Positions 10,205-19,291 of a DNA stretch of 64,000 bases are shown piece after piece; within the stretch, counting starts at the first letter, position 1, and the number at the start of each line of letters is the position of its first letter. The position numbers were made by a program, and so were the translations under genes. The DNA is from Leisingera sp. ANG1 (GTDB lineage: Bacteria > Pseudomonadota > Alphaproteobacteria > Rhodobacterales > Rhodobacteraceae). The notes beneath the pieces are model-generated. The model saw only the letters and a list, made by a program, of their open reading frames with translations. It was not told where the DNA came from and did not search any database. The DNA lies in contig NZ_AFCF02000005.1 in assembly GCF_000203975.2 (NCBI RefSeq), positions 1-64,000 of the forward strand, in the 5' to 3' direction.

Positions 10205-10537
10205 ATGATCCGTGCCTTCCGCAACCTGATTGAACGGCAGCTGACCAAGGCGCAGGCCGAGGGCCAGCTGCGGGGGCTGGAGGGCGAAGGAAAGCCCCTG
10301 CCCGACCGCAGCAGCGAGGCGCACGTGGACGCTGGCCTGGCGGCGGGCATGCGGATCATGGCGCAGGCGGGCGTGGTGCCGGAGGAGTTCGGGCTGAAGG
10401 AACAGCTGGCTGAGGCGCGCCGGGAATATGCCGGATTGACGGATCCGGAAGAGCGCAAGGCGGCGATGGCGCGGATCTCCGATCTGGAGATGCGCTACAA
10501 CATGGCGCGGGATGCGCGGAAATCCTTCTTCCGTTAG
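10205..10537 (+). CDS. DUF1992 (DnaJ-associated domain) protein
   Basis: This 110-residue cytoplasmic protein matches the DUF1992 family, also annotated as a DnaJ homologue subfamily C member 28 conserved domain. It has the typical N-terminal block (LIERQLTKAQAEGQLRGLEGEGKPL), and there is no J-domain. The remainder is helical and charged, with a basic C-terminus. It starts 41 bases after the MocR-type gene on the same strand and probably shares its transcript. The function of this family is not established in bacteria. Confidence 0.88.
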   Translation: MIRAFRNLIERQLTKAQAEGQLRGLEGEGKPLPDRSSEAHVDAGLAAGMRIMAQAGVVPEEFGLKEQLAEARREYAGLTDPEERKAAMARISDLEMRYNMARDARKSFFR

Positions 10538-10617
10538 CGCAACACCCCGTTGTTTCCCGGCAGATTCGCGCTATAGACAGCGCCAAGACCGACCATTCCA
10601 AAGAAGAGTGACGCATT

Positions 10618-11520
10618 ATGGCCAATGACGCTTCCACACGGCAGGAACAACTCGACCGTATCGCAACCGGCAAGGGCTTTATTGCCGCGCTGGACCAGTC
10701 CGGCGGCTCGACCCCGAAGGCGCTGGCGCTTTACGGCGTGAACGAGGACGCCTATTCGAACGACGACGAGATGTTCGCCGAGATCCACAAGATGCGCACC
10801 CGCATCATCACCTCGCCGAGCTTCGGCAAGGAGCGCATCTTGGGCGCGATCCTGTTCGAGAAGACCATGGACGGCGAGATTGACGGCAAGCCGACCGCGG
10901 ACTTCCTGTGGGGCAACTGCGGCGTGGTGCCGTTCCTGAAAGTGGACAAGGGCCTGGCCGATGAGGCCAACGGCGTGCAGATGATGAAGCCGATGCCGGA
11001 GCTGGACGCGCTGCTGGCGCGGGCGGGCGCCAAGGGCATCTTTGGCACCAAAATGCGCTCTGTCGTCAAGGAAGCAAATGCGACAGGCATCAAGGCGGTT
11101 GTTGCGCAGCAGTTCGAAGTGGGCCAGCTGATTGTTGCGGCCGGCCTGGTGCCGATCATCGAGCCGGAAGTGGACATCAACTCTGCCACCAAGGCTGAGG
11201 CCGAAGAGCTGCTGAAGGCGGAGATCAAGGCGCAGCTGGATGCCCTGCCCGCGGACAGCAAAGTGGCGCTGAAGCTGACCATCCCGTCCAAGGCGGGCCT
11301 CTATGATGATCTGGCCGATCACGCCAATGTGGTGCGGGTTGTGGCGCTGTCGGGCGGCTACACCACCGACGACGCCTGCGCGCGCCTGTCGCAGAACACC
11401 AAGATGATCGCCTCCTTCAGCCGCGCGCTGACCGAGGGGCTGAACGTTTCGATGTCCGACGCGGAATACGATGCGGCGCTGGGTGCCAACATTGGCAAGA
11501 TCTACGACGCCTCGCTGTAA
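10618..11520 (+). CDS. Class I fructose-bisphosphate aldolase
   Basis: This enzyme cleaves fructose 1,6-bisphosphate to glyceraldehyde 3-phosphate and dihydroxyacetone phosphate (EC 4.1.2.13). The 300-residue product has the class I signatures: [17 protein letters not shown] near the N-terminus, [15 protein letters not shown], and the region around Lys219 in [11 protein letters not shown] that is positioned as the Schiff-base lysine. No zinc-site pattern of class II aldolases is seen. An AAGAAGAG stretch precedes the ATG. The gene stands alone and is closed by a strong terminator. Class I aldolase is typical of this bacterial group. Confidence 0.95.
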   Translation: MANDASTRQEQLDRIATGKGFIAALDQSGGSTPKALALYGVNEDAYSNDDEMFAEIHKMRTRIITSPSFGKERILGAILFEKTMDGEIDGKPTADFLWGNCGVVPFLKVDKGLADEANGVQMMKPMPELDALLARAGAKGIFGTKMRSVVKEANATGIKAVVAQQFEVGQLIVAAGLVPIIEPEVDINSATKAEAEELLKAEIKAQLDALPADSKVALKLTIPSKAGLYDDLADHANVVRVVALSGGYTTDDACARLSQNTKMIASFSRALTEGLNVSMSDAEYDAALGANIGKIYDASL

Positions 11521-11542
11521 GAGCTGTCAGAGCTGACATTGA

Positions 11543-11575
11543 GAAGGCCGCGCCTGCACCCGGGCGCGGCCTTTT
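11543..11575 (+). terminator. Intrinsic terminator after aldolase gene
   Basis: The stem GAAGGCCGCGCC / GGGCGCGGCCTTTT with a short loop and T-run begins 22 bases after the aldolase stop codon. Confidence 0.85.
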
Positions 11576-11602
11576 CTGTTGGGCTTATTGTGCTGGGCCG
11601 TG

Positions 11603-11881
11603 TCAGTAGCCGTTGTTGCGCCCGGCGCAGCAGACCGCCAGCACCAGCCCCGCACCGCTGAGAAAAGGCAGCCAGAAGAAGCGCAGCGCGGTGAGGGTGA
11701 ACCATCCCGGCTGGTCCTCCGGCGCCTGGCCCGCACCGCCGAGCCAGGCCCAGAAGATCAGCGCCGAGGCCGAGATCAGCACGCCGGACAGCGCCAGCAG
11801 CCAGCGCGCCGACCTAGGCATCCTCCCCTCGCTTGCGGCAAGCCGTTCCGCCGTGCGGCTGGCGGCAAGCCACCCGCTCAC
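11603..11881 (-). CDS. Small two-pass membrane protein
   Basis: The frame encodes up to 92 residues with two hydrophobic helices (ALSGVLISASALIFWAW and FFWLPFLSGAGLVLAVCC). Two starts are possible. GTG 11881 overlaps the stop of the upstream gene as GTGA, which suggests translational coupling. ATG 11821 has a GGGGAGG motif, but with no spacing before the codon. The residues between them are low-complexity, so the shorter 72-residue form is also credible. I do not recognise a family. The protein shares an operon with the 65-residue protein upstream. Function is unknown. Confidence 0.6.
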   Translation of the reverse strand: MSGWLAASRTAERLAASEGRMPRSARWLLALSGVLISASALIFWAWLGGAGQAPEDQPGWFTLTALRFFWLPFLSGAGLVLAVCCAGRNNGY

Positions 11882-12075
11882 GCCGCTTGGGTCAGCGAGG
11901 GGCGCAGCCCCGTATAGCTGACCTTGTTCTCGTTCACTGCCAGGTAGCGCTGCGCCTCCTCGCGGTCTCCGAAGCTCAGCGCTTCGTCGTAGAAATAGGT
12001 AATCCGGTCCCCGGTCCGGGACAGCAGGCCGCCGCTTTCAAACAGAATAAACCATTTCTTCTGAACCAGTTGCAT
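11878..12075 (-). CDS. Small conserved-looking cytoplasmic protein
   Basis: The 65-residue product begins MQLVQKKWFILFESGG and contains TYFYDEALSFGDREEAQRYL, an amphipathic region that looks like a folded small domain. ATG 12075 was chosen because AAGGAG sits 8 bases upstream; the frame also opens three codons earlier at a GTG, which lacks such spacing. It overlaps the following membrane-protein gene by GTGA. No family is recognised and no cofactor motif is seen. Confidence 0.6.
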   Translation of the reverse strand: MQLVQKKWFILFESGGLLSRTGDRITYFYDEALSFGDREEAQRYLAVNENKVSYTGLRPSLTQAA

Positions 12076-12499
12076 CAGCCTCACTCCTTTCTGAAGTCCG
12101 GCTGCGGGCCCTGACCGCCGCCGGTTCTATTGCAGTTTCCCAGGGTGCAAGCGGCCACCCGGCACCCCCGCCGGGCTGCCGGTCAGCAGATCTCCAGATG
12201 CTGGATTGGCCGTCTTCGCGCCCTGCTGAAGGCAGAATTCGCCCCCAGGTGTTGCCAAAACGTTAACGGGAATTGGCGCTGGTTTTACGCGGCATTTTCC
12301 CGCCGGCGGGCGGCGGTTTCCCGCCTGTCCGGACGCGGTTCCGTACAATTTGGCGAAATTCCGCTGTTGCAGAATCCAAAGAGGTTACCGGAGCGTAAAC
12401 ACCTTTTCCCGCGGCAAGCCCGCCCCCCGGCGGCGGCACCGCTTGGCGGGGGCCGGGGTATGGGTATTTGTGACCAGAAAGAAGCCGGGCTGGAGCGGT
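12076..12499. other. Gene-free region before crotonase gene
   Basis: About 420 bases between the small minus-strand gene start at 12075 and the stop of the crotonase gene at 12500. It must contain the promoter for the two small genes near 12080-12200. Open frames crossing it lack ribosome binding sites and recognisable content. I see no repeat or RNA gene. Confidence 0.45.
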
Positions 12500-13285
12500 T
12501 CAGCTGAACTCCGGCGGGCGTTTTTGCAGCTGGGCGGCGACCGCCTCGATCTGGTTGGGCTTGCCGATAAGATCCAGCTGTTCGGCACTTTCGCGCAGCA
12601 GCACTTCGGCCTGGGAGGCGCCGGATTCAGCATAGGCAATAAGGCGTTTGGCGGCGCGCACGGCGGAGGGGCTTTTGCCGGCGATTTCCTTGGCCAGTTC
12701 ATTGGCGCGGCTGAGCGGGTTGCCGGCCAGTTCGGTGACCAGCCCCCAGTCCAGCGCCTGCGGGCCCTCCACCTTTTCCGCCGTCCAGGTGAGGCGGCGC
12801 AGCACGTCGGAGCGCAGCAGCCGCGGCAAGAGCGCCATACCGCCCATGTCGGGAATCAGGCCCCATTTCATCTCCATCACCGACAGCTGCGCCTCCGGGT
12901 GGGCGATGCGGATGTCGGCGCCCAGCGCGATCTGCAGGCCGCCGCCGAAACAGGCGCCGTGGATCGCGGCGATCACTGGCACCGGCACCCGGCGCCAGAC
13001 CATCGCCACCTCCTGAAAGGCGTTGGCGTCCTCATGGGTGCGCTCCATGATCAGGCTGCTGAGGTCGCGCTGCGCAAAGCTGGCCAGCGCCGCCATGTCG
13101 AGGCCTGCGCAGAAGCTCTTGCCCGCACCCGAAAGCACCACCGCGCGGGCGTCCGATTGTGCCACCTCCTGGCCTGCGGCGATGATCAAGTCGATCATCT
13201 CCTCATCCAGCGCGTTGTGCTTGTCCGCGCGGGCAAGCGTGACATAGGCGATGTGGTCCTTGTAGCCGGTGGTGACTTTTTTCAT
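12500..13285 (-). CDS. Crotonase / enoyl-CoA hydratase family protein
   Basis: This 261-residue member of the crotonase superfamily acts on acyl-CoA thioesters through an oxyanion hole. Visible signatures are SGAGKSFCAGLDM (first oxyanion-hole strand) and IAAIHGACFGGGLQIALGADIRIA (second). MEMKWGLIPDMGG follows, placing Asp at a common catalytic position. The typical hydratase glutamate pair is not clear, so isomerase or hydratase activity on a specific substrate cannot be decided. The gene stands apart from other fatty-acid genes and is followed, in its own direction, by the gene-free region 12076-12499. Confidence 0.92.
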   Translation of the reverse strand: MKKVTTGYKDHIAYVTLARADKHNALDEEMIDLIIAAGQEVAQSDARAVVLSGAGKSFCAGLDMAALASFAQRDLSSLIMERTHEDANAFQEVAMVWRRVPVPVIAAIHGACFGGGLQIALGADIRIAHPEAQLSVMEMKWGLIPDMGGMALLPRLLRSDVLRRLTWTAEKVEGPQALDWGLVTELAGNPLSRANELAKEIAGKSPSAVRAAKRLIAYAESGASQAEVLLRESAEQLDLIGKPNQIEAVAAQLQKRPPEFS

Positions 13286-13358
13286 GGCTGCTCCCCCTGG
13301 TATCCGGTTTGCCTGCAGCCTGCCCCGGAACCGGCGGACATGCCAGCCCTACCTGAGG

Positions 13359-14423
13359 TCAGGGCTGCAGCGGCATCCGGGCGAACCAGGGGGAATCGAG
13401 GGTCATCACATAAAGCTGTCCGTCCATCACCTTGCCGCCGGTGGTGACGCCGAGGCGGCCGTCCGGGTCCTGCAGGCTGCGCAGCACGTTGCCCTGGCCG
13501 TCCAGCTGCACCAGCATGCCGCGGTGGATGGGGGCCGGGCGCACCATCGGGCCGAGGCGCCAGATCACTTTGCGCAGGAAGGGGTACGGCATCAGTTTCT
13601 CCGACGGCACCCGCGGGCTGGCGAAGGCGAGCCAGTAGGTACCGTCGCCCTGCGCCTCCAGATTGTCGGGGTAGCCGGGGAGGTTGCCGAGGAACTCCTC
13701 CTGCTGGCCTGCGCGGTCGCCCTTGAGCCAGAGACGGTGGACGCGGGCGCGGCCGGTTTCGTTGATCAGGAGGAAGTCCTCCTCCGGTGAAAGGGCGATG
13801 CCATTGGTGTAGACGAAGCCGGTGGCGAGTTTCTCCGTAGTGCCATCGGGGCGGATGCGGGCGACGTAACCGGTGTTTGACTGTTCCCAGATGGTCAGGA
13901 TCGAGGTCGGCTTGGTGCCGCCCATGGTTTCGGGGTCGAAGCGGTCCGACGAGTTGGAAAAGTAGACAGTGCCGTCGCGGGCCACGTCGATCTGGTTGGC
14001 ATAGATGATGGGGGCGCCATCGACGCTGTCCGCCACAACCTCCAGCGTGCCGGGGCCGGACCAGCGCAGGATGCCGCGGAAGCTGTCGGCGATGTAGAGC
14101 GCGCCGTCCGGTCCGGCCTTGAGGCCCAGCGGGCGGCCGCCGAGTTTGTCCGCCAGCACCGGTTCCGCGCCGTCGATGCGGTAGAGGTTGCCCGCGAGGC
14201 TGGTTGTGTAGATAGCGCCGTCGGGGGTTTGGGCGATGTCCTCCGGCCCCAATTCGCCATCTGGCAGCTGGATCAGCGCGGCTGCGTCCAGCGCATTGTT
14301 TCCGGCGTAATCGCCGGTGAAGCCCGGCGCCGCGGGCGGGTCGTAGGCGATGGGATCGACCGGCACCGGCCAGAACAGGAGGTAGCCGAGGGCGGCGGCC
14401 AGCAGGGCCAGGGCAATGCGCAT
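13359..14423 (-). CDS. SMP-30 / strictosidine-synthase-like beta-propeller protein
   Basis: The product of 354 residues starts with a hydrophobic segment (MRIALALLAAALGYLLFWPV) that is probably a signal anchor, so the propeller faces the periplasm. Repeats with DGxxY pattern (TPDGAIYTTS, GPDGALYIADS, DGTVYFSNS) and YTNGIALSPEEDFLLINET match the six-bladed SMP-30/gluconolactonase/strictosidine synthase superfamily. Members are lactonases or hydrolases binding a divalent cation; the exact substrate is unknown. I chose ATG 14423 because the upstream open frame has no similarity. The gene diverges from the aminotransferase gene starting at 14518. Confidence 0.88.
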   Translation of the reverse strand: MRIALALLAAALGYLLFWPVPVDPIAYDPPAAPGFTGDYAGNNALDAAALIQLPDGELGPEDIAQTPDGAIYTTSLAGNLYRIDGAEPVLADKLGGRPLGLKAGPDGALYIADSFRGILRWSGPGTLEVVADSVDGAPIIYANQIDVARDGTVYFSNSSDRFDPETMGGTKPTSILTIWEQSNTGYVARIRPDGTTEKLATGFVYTNGIALSPEEDFLLINETGRARVHRLWLKGDRAGQQEEFLGNLPGYPDNLEAQGDGTYWLAFASPRVPSEKLMPYPFLRKVIWRLGPMVRPAPIHRGMLVQLDGQGNVLRSLQDPDGRLGVTTGGKVMDGQLYVMTLDSPWFARMPLQP

Positions 14424-14517
14424 GAAAGAATCCCTTTGAAATCCGCGGGCAGGTTGCGCCGGGCGGGGCGGTGACGCAAGCCTTGCCCGGGGACCATGCT
14501 TGCGCTTATCTGCGCCC

Positions 14518-15627
14518 ATGACTGGTCCCCGATACACCCCGCTTGCGCTCTCCCTGCCCGCCACCGTGCCGTTTGTCGGCCCCGAGACACAGGAGCGCGC
14601 ACGCGGCCATGGCTTTGCCGCGCGGCTGGGGGCGAATGAGAATATCTTTGGCCCCTCGCCCCGGGCAGTGGAGGCGATGGCGCAGGCCGCGGCGGAGATC
14701 TGGAAATACGGCGATGCGGAGAACTATGATCTGCGCCAGGCGCTGGCGGCGCATCACGGGGTGAGCCCGGCGCATATTATCGTCGGCGAAGGCATTGACG
14801 GGCTGCTTGGTTATCTGGTGCGGCTGCTGGTGGGCGCAGGCGATGCGGTGGTGACCTCGCTGGGGGCCTATCCGACCTTCAACTACCATGTGGCGGGCTT
14901 TGGCGGGGTGATCCACACGGTGCCCTACAGGGACGACCGCGAGGATTTTGAGGCACTGTTTGCCAAAGCTGCGGAGGTGGATGCCAAGATCGTCTATCTC
15001 GCCAACCCGGACAACCCGATGGGCAGCTGGCACAAGGGCGCTGATATTGCGGCGGCGCTGGACCATCTGCCCGCAGGCTGCCTGCTGCTGCTGGACGAGG
15101 CCTATGTGGAATGCGCCCCGGAGGGCACCGCGGCGCCGGTCAGTGCGGATGATACCCGGGTGATCCGGATGCGGACATTTTCCAAGGCCTATGCGATGGC
15201 AGGCGCGCGGGTGGGTTATGCGATTGGCCATCCGGATCTGATCGCCGCCTTCAACAAGGTGCGCAATCATTTCGGCATGAACCGGGCGGCGCAGGCGGGG
15301 GCGCTGGCAGCGCTGCAGGATCAGGACTGGCTGGCTGAGGTGCTGGCGCAGGTTGAGGCGGCGCGGGTGCGGATTGCAGAGATTGCGGCAGAGAACGGGC
15401 TGGCCGCCCTGCCCTCCGCCACCAATTTCGTGGCCATCGACTGCGGCCAGGACGGGGCGTTTGCAAAGGCGGTGCTGGACGGGCTGGTGGATCAGGGGAT
15501 TTTTGTGCGGATGCCCTTTGCCGAACCGCAGAACCGCTGCATAAGGGTGAGCTGCGGGCCGGAGGCGGAGCTGGAGGCCTTTGCCGCGGCGCTGCCTAGT
15601 GCGCTGGCCGCCGCGCGGAATGGCTGA
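14518..15627 (+). CDS. PLP-dependent aminotransferase, HisC-like class I/II
   Basis: This fold-type I aminotransferase of 369 residues has the GANENIFGPSP start block typical of histidinol-phosphate aminotransferases. It also has NPDNPMGSW, the LLDEAYVE aspartate-tyrosine pair for PLP, and the Schiff-base lysine in RTFSKAYAMAGARVGY. A C-terminal Arg (CIRVSCG) would bind the substrate carboxylate. Whether it works in histidine synthesis or on aromatic amino acids cannot be told: no his genes adjoin. ATG 14518 was chosen over an in-frame ATG six codons upstream because the typical N-terminus starts there. It is divergent from the SMP-30-like gene. Confidence 0.9.
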   Translation: MTGPRYTPLALSLPATVPFVGPETQERARGHGFAARLGANENIFGPSPRAVEAMAQAAAEIWKYGDAENYDLRQALAAHHGVSPAHIIVGEGIDGLLGYLVRLLVGAGDAVVTSLGAYPTFNYHVAGFGGVIHTVPYRDDREDFEALFAKAAEVDAKIVYLANPDNPMGSWHKGADIAAALDHLPAGCLLLLDEAYVECAPEGTAAPVSADDTRVIRMRTFSKAYAMAGARVGYAIGHPDLIAAFNKVRNHFGMNRAAQAGALAALQDQDWLAEVLAQVEAARVRIAEIAAENGLAALPSATNFVAIDCGQDGAFAKAVLDGLVDQGIFVRMPFAEPQNRCIRVSCGPEAELEAFAAALPSALAAARNG

Positions 15628-15717
15628 AACTCGCCTATGGCCTGCTGCTCGCGGCAGTTTTACCGGACATTCACCACTCCCGGCCTACCATCAAAGGGTA
15701 TCACCGGGAGAGTTGTC

Positions 15718-15912
15718 ATGCGTGACCCTGAACTGCCGGACGCCATGCCGGATTTCTTTACCGCCGCAATCATGTTTGCCGGCATCAACCTGATGTGGAT
15801 CTTCTTTGTGGTCTGGGTGATGTACGGTCTAGTGCCGGTGCTGGTGCTGGCCGTGCTGATCAACCATTTCATCACCAGGCTGGACATCAGGCTGAATTCA
15901 CAACGGGCCTAG
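15718..15912 (+). CDS. Small single-pass membrane protein
   Basis: The product is 64 residues: an acidic N-terminus (MRDPELPDAMPDFF) and one long hydrophobic stretch (about residues 15-50, NLMWIFFVVWVMYGLVPVLVLAV split over two helices or one bent helix), then a basic tail. ATG 15718 follows GGGAG at 8 bases. It lies 90 bases downstream of the aminotransferase gene. No family is recognised, and function is unknown. Confidence 0.6.
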   Translation: MRDPELPDAMPDFFTAAIMFAGINLMWIFFVVWVMYGLVPVLVLAVLINHFITRLDIRLNSQRA

Positions 15913-15944
15913 ACCCCGCCCCGCCAGCTGCGGATGCCGGGCCG

Positions 15945-17153
15945 TCAGCGGCCCGCCAGTACCCGTGAAGCTGCCTCCAGCGCGCCTGTTCCGTGCGGGA
16001 TTTCCAGCGCGGTGAGGCCGGTTTGAATGCCGCCCAGAAGACCCATCACCATCTGCCCGTTCACATGCCCCATGTGGCCAAGCCGGAAAAACCCGTGCCA
16101 TTCCGGGCTTTTGGGCGCGGCCATGCCGAGGCCGATGCCCAGGGTCAGCCCCAGGTTCTGCTCCACCCAGTCGCGCAGGCGGGTGCCGTCCGGCGCGCCG
16201 ATGTGCAGCGCGGTGACCGCATGGGAGCGCAAGGCGCGGTCCGCCACATTCATCCGCAGCGGGCCTACTGCGCCCCAGGCCTCACAGGCGGCCCAGATGG
16301 TTTGGGCCAGATGAGCATGGCGTTTCCACACATTATCAAGCCCTTCGCCGTGGATCATGTCCAGCCCAGCGCGCAGGCCGTAGAGGTGATGGGTGGGCGC
16401 GGTGCCGCCGAAATACTGGTAGAACTCCTCCGGGTTGGCCCGCGGCGCCCAGTCCCAGTAGCGGCTGATCCGCGGCAGCGCCGCCCGCGCCGCGGCAGCT
16501 TTGTCGTTGAAGAACACGAAGCTGATACCCGGCGGCATCATCAGCCCCTTCTGGCTGGCGGTGACCATCACATCAACGCCCCAGGCGTCCATCTCGAACT
16601 GCTCGCACCCCAGAGAGGCGATGCAATCGGCCATCAGGAGCGCCGGATGGCCTGCCTCATCCAGCAGTTGACGCAGGCCCGGGATGTCGTTGCGGATGGA
16701 GCTCGAGGTGTCCACATGCACGCCCAGCACCGCCTTGATCCGGTGGTCCGTGTCAGCAGCCAGCACCTCACCAATGCGGGCCATGTCCCAGGGGGCACGG
16801 GTGCCGAAATCGAGCACCTGGGTTTCGATCCCCAAACTGTCCGCCATTTCCGACCAGCCGACGGCAAAGCGGCCCGAGGAGGGCACCAGCACCAGATCGC
16901 CCGGCTGCAGGGTGTTCTGCAGGGCCGCCTCCCAGGCGCCGTGGCCGTTGGCGATATAGATGGCGGCGTGATGCTGGGTGCGCGCGACCCGGCGCAGGTC
17001 CGGGATCAGGCCAGCGGTCATCTCCACCAGTTCGCCCGCGTAGATGTTGGGCGAGGCGCGGTGCATCGCCTGCAGCACCTGGTCCGGCACCACCGAAGGC
17101 CCCGGAATGGCCCGGTACTGCCGCCCTGCCGATACGTTCACTGGTCCGCTCAT
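15945..17153 (-). CDS. Class V aminotransferase (serine/alanine-glyoxylate type)
   Basis: The 402-residue product belongs to the class V aminotransferases. It has GPSVVPDQVLQAM near the start, the AIYIANGHGAWEAAL substrate region, DCIASLG (PLP-binding Asp context) and the Schiff-base lysine in VTASQKGLMMPPG. The serine-glyoxylate or alanine-glyoxylate class (EC 2.6.1.45 / 2.6.1.44) is the best fit, which would place it in glyoxylate and one-carbon metabolism, as in the serine cycle of methylotrophic roseobacters. No other serine-cycle genes are in the window. ATG 17153 was preferred; the frame continues upstream without similarity. It is divergent from the ABC exporter gene. Confidence 0.9.
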   Translation of the reverse strand: MSGPVNVSAGRQYRAIPGPSVVPDQVLQAMHRASPNIYAGELVEMTAGLIPDLRRVARTQHHAAIYIANGHGAWEAALQNTLQPGDLVLVPSSGRFAVGWSEMADSLGIETQVLDFGTRAPWDMARIGEVLAADTDHRIKAVLGVHVDTSSSIRNDIPGLRQLLDEAGHPALLMADCIASLGCEQFEMDAWGVDVMVTASQKGLMMPPGISFVFFNDKAAAARAALPRISRYWDWAPRANPEEFYQYFGGTAPTHHLYGLRAGLDMIHGEGLDNVWKRHAHLAQTIWAACEAWGAVGPLRMNVADRALRSHAVTALHIGAPDGTRLRDWVEQNLGLTLGIGLGMAAPKSPEWHGFFRLGHMGHVNGQMVMGLLGGIQTGLTALEIPHGTGALEAASRVLAGR

Positions 17154-17359
17154 CCCTGATGTTCCCTGACAGCGCGCGCCCCGGGGGCCGCCGCGGTTGA
17201 TCCATGCCGGCACAGTAGCCGGACCGCTGCCGGCGTCAATTGCCGCGGACGCAGGGTCACGGCGAAGTGCTTGCGCCCTGCTTCCCACCTGCTTAAATGG
17301 CGCAGGAACGACAGGGAAAGGCCCGCAATGACACGAATTTCCCGCCGGGAAGCGCTGAC

Positions 17360-19222
17360 ATGAGCCGGAAACCGCATAAATCCTCCAAGGAGCTGTTCGG
17401 CTGGCTGTGGCGCGGATACCTGCGCCATTACATCGGTCTTCTGGGCATCGCGGTGATTTTCATGCTGATCGAGGGCGCCACCATGGGCGCGCTTGGCTAC
17501 ATGATGCAGCCGATGTTCGACCTGGTGTTCGTGGCTGGCAACTCCACCGCGCTGGTCTGGGTCAGCCTGGCGTTTCTGGCGATCTTCACCCTGCGCGGGA
17601 TCTCCAGCGTCACCCAGAAGGTGCTGCTGAGCAAGGTGTCGCAGACCTCTGCCGCGCATCTGCGCAAGGACATGCTGGCGCGGCTGATCCGCCAGGACCC
17701 GGCGTTTCACCAGCAGCACCCGCCGGGGCTGCTGCTGCAGCGGGTGCAAAGTGACGTGGGCGCGATCAATTCGGTCTGGCAGGCGGTGATCACCGGCGCG
17801 GGCCGCGATCTGGTGGCGCTGGTGGCGGTGCTGGGCGTGGCCTTCAGCATCGACTGGCGCTGGACGCTGATCCTGCTCATCGGGGTGCCCGTGCTGTTGC
17901 TGCCGATTTCCACCATCCAGCGCTATGTGCGCAAGAAGGCGTCGCGCGCCCGCGACCTGGGCGCCGATCTGGCCACCCGGCTGGACGAGATTTTCCACGG
18001 CATCGTGCCGGTCAAGCTGAACCGGCTGGAGGAGTATCAGACCCGCCGCTTTGGCGAGCGGCAGGATGAATTTGTCCGCTCGGAGGTGAAGGCGGCCTTT
18101 GGCACCTCCTCGATTTCGGGGATGACCGACATCATGGCCGGTGTCGGCTTCATGGCGGTGCTGCTTTATGGCGGCAATGAGATTATCGCCGGCGAAAAGA
18201 CCGTCGGCCAGTTCATGAGCTTCTTCACCTCGATCGGGCTGTCGTTTGAACCGATGCGGCGGCTGGCCAATATCTCCGGCGTCTGGCAGAGCGCGGCCGC
18301 AGCCCTGGAGCGGATCAAGGAGCTGCTGGATGCGCCGATCCTGCTGAGCGAGCCTGCAAGCCCGAAGCCTGCGCCGGAAGGGCTGCCCGGGATCAAGCTG
18401 GAGGCGGTGGACCTGAGCTATGGCGAAGCGAATATCCTGCACGGGCTGAACCTGGAGGCCGAGGCCGGCAGGACCACGGCACTGGTGGGTGCCTCGGGTG
18501 CCGGCAAATCGACGATCTTCAACTTGCTGACCCGGATGGTGGACCCGCAGGCGGGCTCTGTCGCCGTGGGCGGGGTTGAGGTCACCGATCTGAACACTGC
18601 CGATCTGCGCGGGCTGTTTTCGGTCGTCACCCAGGATGCGATGCTGTTTGACGAGACCCTGCGCGAGAACATCGTGCTGGGCCGCACGGACGTCAGCGAT
18701 GAGGAATTGCAGGCGGCGCTGGAGGCCTCGCATGTGGCGGATTTCCTGCCCAAGCTGGAACACGGGCTGGAGACCCGGGTCGGCCCGCGCGGCTCAGCCC
18801 TGTCGGGCGGCCAGCGGCAGCGGGTGGTGATTGCGCGCGCCCTGCTGCGCAACACGCCGGTGCTCTTGCTGGACGAGGCGACCTCGGCGCTGGATGCGCA
18901 GTCTGAGAAGGTTGTGCAGAAGGCGCTGGACAAGCTGTCGGGCGGGCGCACCACGCTGGTGATCGCGCACCGTCTGTCGACCATCCGCAATGCCGACAAG
19001 ATCGTGGTGATGGACCGCGGCCGGGTGGTGGACCAGGGCAGCCATGACGAGCTGCTGGCCCGCGGCGGCATCTATGCCGACCTCTACCGCCTTCAGTTTC
19101 AGGACGGCAAGACGGTGGTGGACACCGCAGGCATTGCCGCCCAGGCAGAGCAGGTTCCCGGCGGCGCCCGGCGCGGCCGGGAACGCTGGTTCCGGCGCTT
19201 TGCAAAGAAGGTGTTCGGCTGA
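17360..19222 (+). CDS. ABC exporter with fused permease and ATPase (MsbA-like)
   Basis: This 620-residue half-transporter probably works as a homodimer. Residues 1-310 hold six membrane helices of the type I exporter fold. The ATPase domain carries Walker A GASGAGKST, the signature LSGGQRQR, Walker B VLLLDEATSALD and switch His in VIAHRLST. It resembles MsbA-type lipid or drug flippases; the substrate is not defined by sequence. ATG 17360 was chosen, which gives MSRKPHKSSKEL; the open frame extends 21 codons upstream without similarity. A short perfect hairpin CCCGGCC-TGAT-GGCCGGG at 19261-19278 lies downstream and may mark the end of the transcript. Confidence 0.93.
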   Translation: MSRKPHKSSKELFGWLWRGYLRHYIGLLGIAVIFMLIEGATMGALGYMMQPMFDLVFVAGNSTALVWVSLAFLAIFTLRGISSVTQKVLLSKVSQTSAAHLRKDMLARLIRQDPAFHQQHPPGLLLQRVQSDVGAINSVWQAVITGAGRDLVALVAVLGVAFSIDWRWTLILLIGVPVLLLPISTIQRYVRKKASRARDLGADLATRLDEIFHGIVPVKLNRLEEYQTRRFGERQDEFVRSEVKAAFGTSSISGMTDIMAGVGFMAVLLYGGNEIIAGEKTVGQFMSFFTSIGLSFEPMRRLANISGVWQSAAAALERIKELLDAPILLSEPASPKPAPEGLPGIKLEAVDLSYGEANILHGLNLEAEAGRTTALVGASGAGKSTIFNLLTRMVDPQAGSVAVGGVEVTDLNTADLRGLFSVVTQDAMLFDETLRENIVLGRTDVSDEELQAALEASHVADFLPKLEHGLETRVGPRGSALSGGQRQRVVIARALLRNTPVLLLDEATSALDAQSEKVVQKALDKLSGGRTTLVIAHRLSTIRNADKIVVMDRGRVVDQGSHDELLARGGIYADLYRLQFQDGKTVVDTAGIAAQAEQVPGGARRGRERWFRRFAKKVFG

Positions 19223-19291
19223 GGCAAGCGCGCGCCTTCCCGGATGATGGTCAGGCGCGCCCCGGCCTGATGGCCGGGCGGATCGTGCAGC

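Noticed and set aside
17150-18763. Long open frame antisense to the ABC exporter gene (over 500 codons)
   Set aside because: Composition is Arg/His/Gln-rich without domains, as expected of antisense frames in GC-rich genes; the sense strand encodes a clear ABC protein.
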